The notes under the pieces: generated by a model
What the model saw: the letters and a program-made list of their open reading frames with translations, nothing else
What the model was told of the DNA's origin: nothing
Database searches by the model: none
From: Noviherbaspirillum sp.
GTDB lineage: Bacteria; Pseudomonadota; Gammaproteobacteria; Burkholderiales; Burkholderiaceae
Assembly: GCA_028292785.1 (NCBI GenBank)
Contig: JAQGLQ010000425.1
Coordinates: 1 to 5,805, forward strand
Reading direction: 5' to 3'
DNA length: 5,805 nt
Translations under genes and position numbers: made by a program
In this document: piece after piece, positions 1 to 5,601 of the stretch
Layout of the letters: the number at the start of each line of letters is the position of its first letter
How positions within the stretch are numbered: position 1 is the first letter of the stretch

Positions 1-1482
1 CGCTGGGACAAGATGGGTCCGGAACTGATGCGCGTCAAAGACCGCCATGGGCGTGACTACGCCATTCAGCCCACATCCGAAGAGGTGATCACGGATATCG
101 TCCGGGCCGATATCAAGTCCTACCGGCAGATGCCGGTGAACTTTTATCACATCCAGACCAAATTTCGCGATGAGCGCCGGCCACGTTTCGGCTTGATGCG
201 CGGGCGCGAATTTACGATGAAGGATGCCTATTCCTTTGATCGCGACGTGGCCGGCATGCAGCAGTCGTACAAGATCATGTACGATGCCTACGTAAGAATT
301 TTCACCCGCTTCGGCCTCCAGTTCCGTGCCGTTGCCGCAGACAACGGGGCAATCGGAGGGTCGGGATCACATGAGTTCCATGTGATCGCCGATACCGGCG
401 AGGATGCATTGGTTTACTGCCCGACATCCGATTACGCCGCGAACATCGAAGCTGCCGAAGCGCTGGCTCCCGCCACTTCGCGCGCCGCCCCGGCGCAGCA
501 CCTCATAAAGACAGCGACTCCGGGCAAATCCAGATGCGGCGACGTAGCTGAATTGCTCGGCTTGCCATTGTCGCGAACCGTCAAATCGATCGTCCTGACT
601 GTTGAAAAGGAGGAGGAAGGCAAAACCGCCAAGGAAGTCTGGCTGCTTCTTCTCCGCGGCGACCATGAGCTGAACGAAGTAAAGGCGAGCAAAGTGCCGG
701 GCCTTGCCAACTACCGGTTCGCGACGGAGGAAGAAATCGTCGACTGGTTCGGCAGCCCTCCCGGATACCTCGGCCCGATCGAGACCAGGAAGCCGGTCAA
801 GATCGTGGCGGATCGCACGGTTGCCAATATGAGCGACTTTGTCTGCGGTGCCAACGCGGTCGACTTCCACTACACCGGCGCCAACTGGAGGCGTGACCTG
901 CCCGAACCCGTCGTCGCAGACCTGCGCAATGTCGTCGAAGGCGATCCGTCGCCCGACGGTAAAGGCGTGCTGGCAATCCAGCGCGGCATCGAAGTTGGCC
1001 ATGTATTCCAGCTCGGTACCCGGTATTCCAAAGATATGGATGCCACCTATCTCGACGAGAATGGCAAGCCGCAACTGATGCAGATGGGCTGCTACGGTAT
1101 CGGTGTCACCCGTATCCTGGGCGCCGCCATTGAACAGAATTTCGACGAAAAGGGGATTATCTGGCCAGCGGGAATCGCGCCGTTCGAGCTCGTGCTGTGT
1201 CCGATGGGCTATGACCGGAACGATGCCGTCAAGACGGAAACGGACAAACTGTATGCCGCGCTGCTAGCCGCGGGCGTCGACGTCATCGTCGACGATCGCG
1301 GCGAGCGCCCGGGCGTGATGTTCGCCGACTGGGAGCTGATCGGGGTCCCGCACCGTGTCGTCATCGGCGAGCGCGGGCTAAAGGAAGGAAAGCTTGAATA
1401 CCAGGGGCGGCGAGACACAGCGGCCACCTCCGTGCCGGTCGCCGAGATGGTGGAGTTCATTCGCGCCCGACTGACGGCGTGA
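1..1482 (+). CDS. proS: Prolyl-tRNA synthetase, N-terminus cut by window edge
   Basis: Class II aminoacyl-tRNA synthetase that charges tRNA-Pro with proline in the cytoplasm. The frame is open from base 1 (reading [10 protein letters not shown]) to TGA at 1480-1482, giving 493 residues. The E. coli enzyme has RWEQYGPELL near residue 85, so about 84 N-terminal residues lie outside the window and the ATG at 13 is internal. Counting from base 1, class II motif 2 is [10 protein letters not shown] at residues 55-64, followed by [12 protein letters not shown]. Motif 3 is GCYGIGVTR at 363-371. The long insertion between them (about 140-330) is the editing domain of bacterial-type ProRS, which clears Ala-tRNA-Pro. 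Its RTVKS segment keeps the lysine (residue 195) matching E. coli Lys279. The C-terminal anticodon-binding domain (about 392-493) contains [19 protein letters not shown] transglycosylase gene follows after 15 bases, so the two are probably cotranscribed. Identification is very secure. Confidence 0.97.
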   Translation, partial: RWDKMGPELMRVKDRHGRDYAIQPTSEEVITDIVRADIKSYRQMPVNFYHIQTKFRDERRPRFGLMRGREFTMKDAYSFDRDVAGMQQSYKIMYDAYVRIFTRFGLQFRAVAADNGAIGGSGSHEFHVIADTGEDALVYCPTSDYAANIEAAEALAPATSRAAPAQHLIKTATPGKSRCGDVAELLGLPLSRTVKSIVLTVEKEEEGKTAKEVWLLLLRGDHELNEVKASKVPGLANYRFATEEEIVDWFGSPPGYLGPIETRKPVKIVADRTVANMSDFVCGANAVDFHYTGANWRRDLPEPVVADLRNVVEGDPSPDGKGVLAIQRGIEVGHVFQLGTRYSKDMDATYLDENGKPQLMQMGCYGIGVTRILGAAIEQNFDEKGIIWPAGIAPFELVLCPMGYDRNDAVKTETDKLYAALLAAGVDVIVDDRGERPGVMFADWELIGVPHRVVIGERGLKEGKLEYQGRRDTAATSVPVAEMVEFIRARLTA

Positions 1483-1497
1483 AGCGGGGCCGGTTTC

Positions 1498-2106
1498 TTG
1501 AATCGCCGTATTCTCGTCCGATCCGCAGTCGCCGCTCTCTTTGCGGGATGGTTGCCGGCCCATGCGGGTAACCAGAAAGAGGAGGCGCTGGCGGATTCGG
1601 TGCGCATCGCCTTGTCCAACGCAATTGCCGATGCGCGTCCGCCCAAGCCCCAGTTTTCCGACATAGAGGAGCGCATCAAGTATCTGCATTGGCTGGGCGA
1701 CATGTCTGAACGGCTCGTGAAAAGGCTGCCGGACCGCCAGATGCGCCGTGAATTTCTCGAGACTGCCTGGTATGAGTCCAAACGCGCCGGGCTCGAACCG
1801 GCTCTGGTTCTGGGCTTGATTCAGGTCGAATCGGCTTTTCGAAAGTATGCCGTCTCCCCGGTCGGGGCGCATGGATATATGCAGGTCATGCCGTTCTGGA
1901 CGCGGGTCATCGGCGACGGCGACCGGAGAAAGCTTTTTCACATGCAGACGAATCTGCGCTATGGCTGCTCGATACTTCGCTTGTATATCGATATGGAAGC
2001 CGGCAATCTCTATCTGGCGCTCGGCCGATATAACGGTAGCCGGGGCCGGCCGGAGTATCCGAATGCGGTGCTGGCCGCATGGAAGAATTGGGAGACAAAG
2101 CGCTGA
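1498..2106 (+). CDS. Small exported lytic transglycosylase (SLT domain)
   Basis: Predicted periplasmic lytic transglycosylase that cleaves the MurNAc-GlcNAc bond of peptidoglycan. The 202-residue protein starts with a typical signal peptide: NRR, then a hydrophobic stretch at residues 5-19, then a likely cleavage after AHA (residue 23). The SLT (lysozyme-like) domain fills residues about 85-195. IQVESAF at 108-114 carries the probable catalytic Glu111. GAHGYMQVMP (123-132) matches the usual GAxGLMQ(V/I)MP motif, NLRYGCSILRLY is at 152-163, and the substrate-cleft motif YNGS is at 178-181. The start is TTG. No ATG or GTG lies between the proS stop in the same frame and this codon, and the next GTG would remove the signal peptide. 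No good ribosome binding site is seen, and the gene begins 15 bases after proS, so coupled translation is likely. No LysM or other wall-binding domain is present. The exact subfamily is not assigned. Confidence 0.9.
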   Translation: MNRRILVRSAVAALFAGWLPAHAGNQKEEALADSVRIALSNAIADARPPKPQFSDIEERIKYLHWLGDMSERLVKRLPDRQMRREFLETAWYESKRAGLEPALVLGLIQVESAFRKYAVSPVGAHGYMQVMPFWTRVIGDGDRRKLFHMQTNLRYGCSILRLYIDMEAGNLYLALGRYNGSRGRPEYPNAVLAAWKNWETKR

Positions 2107-2120
2107 AGACTGCCTGCGCC

Positions 2121-2136
2121 TCAGGGCGCCCCCTGA
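2121..2136 (+). other. Small hairpin after the transglycosylase gene
   Basis: TCAGGG (2121-2126) pairs perfectly with CCCTGA (2131-2136) around a four-base loop. It lies just after the transglycosylase stop and before the main terminator. It may protect the 3' end of the mRNA, but it has no U-tract and is probably not a terminator itself. Confidence 0.35.
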
Positions 2137-2141
2137 ACACG

Positions 2142-2180
2142 CAAACAAAAACGCCCGCGCGATGCGGGCGTTTTTGTTTG
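2142..2180. terminator. Bidirectional rho-independent terminator
   Basis: Bases 2142-2158 are the exact reverse complement of 2164-2180, giving a 17-bp stem with a five-base loop (2159-2163). The GC core GCCCGC/GCGGGC is flanked by AAACAAAAA on the left and TTTTTGTTT on the right, so either strand reads a GC hairpin followed by a U-rich run. It lies between converging genes, 35 bases after the transglycosylase stop and 16 bases beyond the SWIB gene stop. It should therefore end transcripts from both sides. Confidence 0.93.
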
Positions 2181-2196
2181 GCCTTTGAAAAGACGA

Positions 2197-2688
2197 TTAT
2201 TGCAGGTGATTTGAAATGAGTTTGGTCATTTCGAACATCGACACCTGCTTCTTTCCGCCAAACACAGCTTTCAGTTTGTCATCCGCATTGATCATGCGTT
2301 TGTTTGCTTCGTCCTGCAGCTTATTCTTCTTGATGTATTCCCAGACCTTCTTGGTGACTTCCGTACGCGGCAGCGGATTCCCGCCAATGACGGCACCCAG
2401 TGTTTCAGAGGGTGTCATTGGCTTCATGAATGCTGCGTTTGGTTTGCGTGCGGTCTTGGGTTTGGCTGCCGCTTTCTTTGCTGCCGGCTTGGCCGCTGCT
2501 TTTTTTGCGGGCGCAGCCTTCGCCGCCGGTTTTGCTGCTGCTTTCTTTGCTACTGGCTTAGCTGCCGCCTTCTTTGCTGGAGCCGCCTTTTTTGCTGCGG
2601 GCTTGGCTGCGGCTTTTTTTGCTGCGACTTTCTTTGCAGCGGGCTTCTTTGCGGCCGTTTTCGCCGCGGATTTTTTGGCTGTTGCCAT
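2197..2688 (-). CDS. SWIB domain protein with histone-H1-like Lys/Ala tail
   Basis: A 163-residue basic protein in two parts. Residues 1-80 are almost entirely Ala, Lys and Pro in repeated AAKK/AAAKP/APAKK units, like the C-terminal tail of histone H1 and bacterial H1-like proteins, and should bind DNA or RNA non-specifically. Residues about 86-163 form a SWIB/MDM2-type domain: FMKPMTPSETLGAVIG, PLPRTEVTKKVWEYIKKNKLQD, then INADDKLKAVFGGKKQVSMFEMTKLISNHL. SWIB domains are known from eukaryotic SWI/SNF remodelling subunits and from chlamydial proteins. Related SWIB proteins with lysine-rich tails occur in Burkholderiales, where the role is poorly defined but presumed nucleoid-related. The ATG (2686-2688, read in reverse) has an excellent ribosome binding site, GAAGGAGG, with GGAGG seven bases upstream. 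The gene converges on the transglycosylase gene and lies downstream of ffh on the same strand, but a 417-base gap suggests its own promoter. Confidence 0.92.
   Translation of the reverse strand: MATAKKSAAKTAAKKPAAKKVAAKKAAAKPAAKKAAPAKKAAAKPVAKKAAAKPAAKAAPAKKAAAKPAAKKAAAKPKTARKPNAAFMKPMTPSETLGAVIGGNPLPRTEVTKKVWEYIKKNKLQDEANKRMINADDKLKAVFGGKKQVSMFEMTKLISNHLQ
2449..2679 (-). repeat. Degenerate tandem repeat encoding the Lys/Ala/Pro tail
   Basis: This stretch of the SWIB gene codes for residues 4-80, a run of short units such as AAKKAAAKP and AAPAKKAAAKP. On the + strand it appears as repeated GCTGC and TTCTTTGC/TTTTTTGC blocks. Related genes commonly vary in length here. The repeat also produces a long hydrophobic-looking open frame on the opposite strand (2216-2695), which is an artefact. 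Confidence 0.8.
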
Positions 2689-2695
2689 CTTCTAG

Positions 2696-2703
2696 CCTCC
2701 TTC
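2696..2703 (-). promoter_or_regulatory. Strong ribosome binding site of the SWIB gene
   Basis: Read on the minus strand this is GAAGGAGG, with seven bases between GGAGG and the ATG. It is by far the best ribosome binding site in front of any gene here and fixes the SWIB start codon. It also suggests high expression, as expected for an abundant DNA-binding protein. Confidence 0.85.
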
Positions 2704-2735
2704 ACAAAGTGTGTTGGGAAAATGCGTCATTTCAC

Positions 2736-2754
2736 GCACCACTAATAGTGGTGC
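2736..2754. promoter_or_regulatory. 19-bp palindrome, candidate operator or leader hairpin
   Basis: GCACCACTAATAGTGGTGC is a perfect inverted repeat with nine-base arms around one central base. It ends 48 bases upstream of the SWIB start codon. As DNA it looks like a binding site for a dimeric regulator. If transcribed from the candidate promoter at 2779-2806 it would instead form a seven-base-pair hairpin with a five-base loop in the leader RNA. I cannot assign it to a regulator family from sequence alone. Confidence 0.55.
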
Positions 2755-2778
2755 CGTTTTCATAGGTATGCAAGTGTT

Positions 2779-2806
2779 TTTATACGTTTTCCTATGATTT
2801 CGTCAT
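2779..2806 (-). promoter_or_regulatory. Candidate sigma-70 promoter of the SWIB gene
   Basis: On the minus strand ATGACG (2806-2801; four of six to TTGACA) and TATAAA (2784-2779; five of six to TATAAT) are separated by 16 bases. Transcription would start near 2772, giving a leader of about 84 bases that includes the palindrome. A weaker alternative is TTGCAT (2773-2768) with CACTAT (2750-2745) at 17 bases, which would place the palindrome over the -10 region. Only one of these need be real. Confidence 0.4.
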
Positions 2807-2841
2807 ACTGTGTATCGCATCATCTTCATAGGAGAAAACGT
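2784..2841. repeat. Inverted repeat upstream of the SWIB gene
   Basis: The left arm, bases 2784-2797, reads TCATAGGAAAACGT on the minus strand. The right arm, bases 2826-2841, reads TCATAGGAGAAAACGT on the plus strand. They match apart from a two-base insertion and are separated by 28 bases. A third TCATAGG lies at 2760-2766. The repeats surround the candidate promoter, so they may be a regulator's binding sites, but chance in an AT-rich stretch is possible. Confidence 0.4.
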
Positions 2842-3105
2842 CATAAAGCATGGTCGCGTCGTGCTGTCGCGTGCCCACCTGCCGAATGAGGATGCCGATA
2901 AAAGTCCCCGGGGCAGCGGCTATGGCGCCCGGTCAGCAAAATGTAAAGGGGATGAAGGGGAGATGGGTTGGCGCCCAATACTGTCCATGGCCGTGCTCAG
3001 GTCAAATGCCCTTGCCTGCTCAAGGAAAGGGCGCCATGCCCGGTAACGATAGGAGGTGAGAAACGATTTTTGCGATCAATGCCTTGGTCATGCAGGTAGT
3101 CCGAA
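2842..3105. other. Spacer with no convincing gene
   Basis: This stretch lies between the SWIB upstream region and the end of ffh. I see no tRNA and no frame with good coding signals. Open frames of 69-78 codons on the plus strand (from GTG 2810 and ATG 2850) have no well-placed ribosome binding site and no recognisable protein. It contains a hairpin at 3007-3033, a nine-base inverted repeat (2922-2930 with 3029-3037), two TGGCGCCC copies (2923, 2969), and AGGAGGTGA at 3051-3059. It could hold the ffh 3' untranslated region or a small RNA, but neither is shown. Confidence 0.5.
3007..3033. other. Hairpin in the ffh-SWIB spacer, possible weak terminator
   Basis: GCCCTT (3008-3013) pairs with AAGGGC (3027-3032), and CCT (3015-3017) pairs with AGG (3023-3025) around a five-base loop, with one G-A mismatch between the two stems. 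It is about 75 bases beyond the ffh stop. Read in the ffh direction it is followed only by ATTTG, so the U-tract is poor and termination here is doubtful. Confidence 0.3.
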
Positions 3106-4476
3106 TCAGCGCATACCGCCCGGGAGCATGCCTTTCATGCCGCGCATCATTTTCATCATACCGCCGCCTTTAAGCTTCTTCATCATGGTCTGCATCTGCT
3201 CGAATTGCGCCAGCATGCGATTGACTTCCTGAACCTGAACACCGGCACCGGCGGCGATACGGCGCTTGCGGGAAGCCTTGATCAGCTCCGGCTTGCTGCG
3301 CTCCTGAGGCGTCATGGAATTGATGATGCCCTCCATCCGGCGTACCTGCTTTTCCGCTTGGTCCATGCTGGCGCCGCTGGCAGCCTGCTGGATTTGCGCC
3401 GGCAGCTTGTCGATCAGGCTCGAGAGTCCACCCATTTTCTTCATCTGGCCGAGCTGCGCCTTGAAGTCGTTCAGGTCGAACTTCCCGCCTACCTTGATCT
3501 TCTCCGCCAACTCTTGCGCGGCGGCGACGTCAACGCCCTTCCGGGCTTCCTCGACCAGAGCCAGGATGTCTCCCATGCCAAGGATGCGGTTTGCCATCCG
3601 TTCGGGGTCAAATGCTTCAAGTCCGTCGAGCTTTTCGGCGACCCCTGCGAATTTGATCGGCTTGCCGGTAATGTGGCGCACCGAAAGGGCAGCGCCGCCC
3701 CGGGCGTCGCCGTCGAGCTTGGTTAACACGACGCCGGTCAACGGGAGGGCGTCGTTGAAGGCTTTGGCTGTATTGATCGCATCCTGGCCCAGCATCTCAT
3801 CCACCACGAACAGCGTTTCGATTGGCTTGACTGCGGCATGCAGCGCGGCGATCTCCTGCATCATCGCTTCATCGATGCCAAGACGGCCGGCGGTATCGAT
3901 CAGCAGCACGTCATGATAGTGGCGCTTGGCGTAATCGACGGCCGCACTCGCGATATCGACCGGCTTGTCGGTCGGCTGGGACGGAAAGAAATCGGCGCCA
4001 GCCTGGCTCGTGACGGTCTGCAACTGGCCGATCGCCGCTGGACGATAGACGTCGGTGGAGACGGTCAGCACTTTTTTCTTTTTCTGCTCCCGCAGGTATT
4101 TGGCGAGTTTGCCGACGGTCGTGGTTTTTCCTGCGCCTTGCAAACCGGCCATCAGGATGATAGCCGGGGGCTGGGTTGCGAAGTTCAGCTGCGCGGCTTC
4201 CGCGCCGAGGTCGGCACCCATGAGTGCCGCCAGTTCACGTTGCACCACGCCTACCAGGGCCTGGCCGGGCGTAAGCGAGCCGATGACTTCTTCTCCCATC
4301 GCCTTTTCCTTGACGCGGGCAATGAATTCACGCACCGCGGGAAGGGCGACGTCGGCTTCGAGCAGGGCCAGCCGCACCTCGCGCAGCATGTCGGTGGTAT
4401 TGGATTCAGTCAGGCGTGCCTCGCCACGCATGGTTTTGACGACTTTGGCAAGGCGTTGAGTCAGATTGTCGAGCAT
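3106..4476 (-). CDS. ffh: Signal recognition particle GTPase Ffh (SRP54)
   Basis: Protein subunit of the signal recognition particle. With 4.5S RNA it binds hydrophobic signal sequences emerging from the ribosome and hands them to the FtsY receptor at the inner membrane. The 456 residues are normal length. An N domain (1-about 95) has the ALLEADV motif at 38-44. The G domain has its P-loop GLQGAGKTTT at 111-120, DTAGR at 194-198 and TKLDGDARGG at 252-261. The linker has LGMGD at 299-303. The M domain (about 325-456) holds the RNA-binding SRKRRIAAG at 402-410 and a methionine-rich tail (MMKKLKGGGMMKMMRGMKGM) suited to signal-peptide binding. I chose the ATG at 4474-4476 because MLDNLTQRL aligns with E. 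coli MFDNLTDRL. An in-frame ATG at 4506 would add ten unrelated residues. Neither start has a strong ribosome binding site. The divergent ypjD-like neighbour matches the ffh-ypjD pairing in E. coli. Confidence 0.97.
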   Translation of the reverse strand: MLDNLTQRLAKVVKTMRGEARLTESNTTDMLREVRLALLEADVALPAVREFIARVKEKAMGEEVIGSLTPGQALVGVVQRELAALMGADLGAEAAQLNFATQPPAIILMAGLQGAGKTTTVGKLAKYLREQKKKKVLTVSTDVYRPAAIGQLQTVTSQAGADFFPSQPTDKPVDIASAAVDYAKRHYHDVLLIDTAGRLGIDEAMMQEIAALHAAVKPIETLFVVDEMLGQDAINTAKAFNDALPLTGVVLTKLDGDARGGAALSVRHITGKPIKFAGVAEKLDGLEAFDPERMANRILGMGDILALVEEARKGVDVAAAQELAEKIKVGGKFDLNDFKAQLGQMKKMGGLSSLIDKLPAQIQQAASGASMDQAEKQVRRMEGIINSMTPQERSKPELIKASRKRRIAAGAGVQVQEVNRMLAQFEQMQTMMKKLKGGGMMKMMRGMKGMLPGGMR

Positions 4477-4791
4477 GGGTATGGGATATCCAGGAGTGAA
4501 GCGCATCCGGCGGGAGAGGGTGCGCGAAAGCGATGCTCCATTTTACCCGATGCGGCGTGCGAGTCTCCGGCACAAGTGCCCGGTCCAGATAAGCCAGGCG
4601 GTCACCCCATTGCCGGAAATCATTGCGTTCTATAGAGGATGGTGAGGACCGAACCGGGCTTTTCGAGCCGCGGTAAAAGCGCTGCGAAGCGTTCCCGGCG
4701 CGGAAATCTCCGCCGGACAGAGCAGTGGCGATGAGTCGGAACAAGAATCACATGGTGTAAACTCAGGGTCTGTCCATCACCGTTTCGTGCA
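4477..4791. other. Divergent promoter region between ffh and ypjD-like gene
   Basis: This 315-base spacer must carry the start signals for both flanking genes. I see no strong -35/-10 pair for either. GGCACAAGTGCC at 4569-4580 is a perfect inverted repeat with a two-base centre, on the ffh side. TGTAAA at 4756-4761 is a possible -10 for the plus-strand gene but lacks a good -35. An open frame on the minus strand (4744-4406) runs through the spacer into the start of ffh, but its protein is low-complexity in character and unlike anything I know, so I do not call it a gene. Confidence 0.5.
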
Positions 4792-5601
4792 ATGCAAACA
4801 ACCTTTTTCGTTCTGGCCGCGTTGCTCTATCTGGCGTGTTCCCTGTTGCCGCCGCAGCGGCGCAGGATCATTTCCATGGGCACGGCTTTGGCCTGGGTGA
4901 TGCACGGAGCCGCATTGTGGGCGGATGTCATCGTACCGGGATCGCTGCGTATCGGTTTCGCCGTGATGCTGTCGGCGACATTATGGATATCGGTGGCCGC
5001 GTACTGGATCGAGGACCGGAATCTGACATTGGATGGCTTGCGTGTCCTGGTATTGCCCAGCGCTGCCGTCGCGGTGCTGTTACCGATGATTTTTCCCGGC
5101 ATCGTCGTGCCGCTCGCCGGCAAGCCGTCCTGGTTCCCATGGCATATCGCGATTTCCGTACTGGCCTATAGTACGCTGACGATCGCCGCTTTTCACGCGG
5201 TATTGATGGCGATCCAGGAATCCAAGCTCCATACCCGCCCGGGCGCCACCGGCAGCGGTTGGCTGGCTGCGGCGATCGACCGCCTGCCGGCGCTGCTCAC
5301 GATGGAAAAATTGCTGTTCCGGCTGATCACCTTCGGTTTTGCCTTGTTGACCCTGACCGTTTTGTCGGGCGTGGTGTTTTCCGAACAGCTGTTTCATATA
5401 GCGTTCAAATGGGATCACAAGACGATTTTCACGATGTTGTCCTGGGCCTTGTTTGGCCTTCTGCTCGCGGGGCGCCACTTGCGGGGCTGGCGCGGCAAGA
5501 CCGCGCTGAGCTTTACGCTGTCCGGCTTCGCCACGCTCCTGCTGGCTTATGTCGGTAGCCGTTTTGTAATCGAAGTGGTATTGCATCGGGGGCTGACATG
5601 A
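4792..5601 (+). CDS. ypjD: CcsA/YpjD-family inner-membrane protein
   Basis: Integral membrane protein of the cytochrome c assembly (CcsA/HemX/YpjD) family, 269 residues, close to the length of E. coli YpjD. About eight hydrophobic segments are visible, roughly at residues 2-19, 28-46, 52-72, 83-109, 116-140, 176-198, 211-227 and 240-264. Conserved-looking histidines are His38 (WVMHGA), His118 (WFPWHIAISVLAY) and His209 (KWDHKTIFTMLSW). In true CcsA such histidines bind haem, but whether this short branch handles haem is unproven. The divergent position beside ffh matches ypjD in E. coli, supporting orthology. The ATG at 4792 begins directly with the first membrane segment and has no clear ribosome binding site. 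The stop codon TGA overlaps the next gene's ATG as ATGA, so the downstream zinc-ribbon protein is probably made in fixed proportion to this one. Automatic annotation may call it cytochrome c biogenesis protein. Confidence 0.88.
   Translation: MQTTFFVLAALLYLACSLLPPQRRRIISMGTALAWVMHGAALWADVIVPGSLRIGFAVMLSATLWISVAAYWIEDRNLTLDGLRVLVLPSAAVAVLLPMIFPGIVVPLAGKPSWFPWHIAISVLAYSTLTIAAFHAVLMAIQESKLHTRPGATGSGWLAAAIDRLPALLTMEKLLFRLITFGFALLTLTVLSGVVFSEQLFHIAFKWDHKTIFTMLSWALFGLLLAGRHLRGWRGKTALSFTLSGFATLLLAYVGSRFVIEVVLHRGLT

Noticed and set aside
367..1074. Minus-strand frame of 235 codons inside proS
   Set aside because: It lies wholly within the unmistakable proS coding region. Such antisense frames are common in GC-rich genes.
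2216..2695. Long hydrophobic Ala/Phe-rich open frame on the plus strand
   Set aside because: It is the reverse complement of the Lys/Ala repeat of the SWIB gene. Lys and Ala codons read backwards give Phe and Ala or similar, so the frame stays open without being a gene.
2978..3040. Possible 4.5S (SRP) RNA next to ffh
   Set aside because: On the minus strand GAGCAGGCAAGGGCA loosely recalls the SRP RNA apical part, but the required GGTC...GGAAGGAAGCAGCC pattern and the long pairing stem are missing.
2810..3059. Two overlapping plus-strand frames of 69-78 codons (from GTG 2810 and ATG 2850)
   Set aside because: No ribosome binding site at a usable distance (AGGAG is 15 bases before ATG 2850), no recognisable protein, and a mixed composition unlike the neighbouring genes.
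4484..4506. Upstream ATG of ffh at 4506
   Set aside because: It would add MRFTPGYPIP, which is absent from the Ffh family. The next ATG gives the normal N-terminus MLDNLTQRL.
3838..4635. Plus-strand frame of 265 codons antisense to ffh
   Set aside because: It mirrors the conserved ffh G and N domains and has no domain of its own.
4406..4744. Minus-strand frame of 112 codons covering the ffh-ypjD spacer
   Set aside because: It overlaps the start of ffh in another frame, its sequence resembles no protein I know, and it would occupy the region needed for the divergent promoters.
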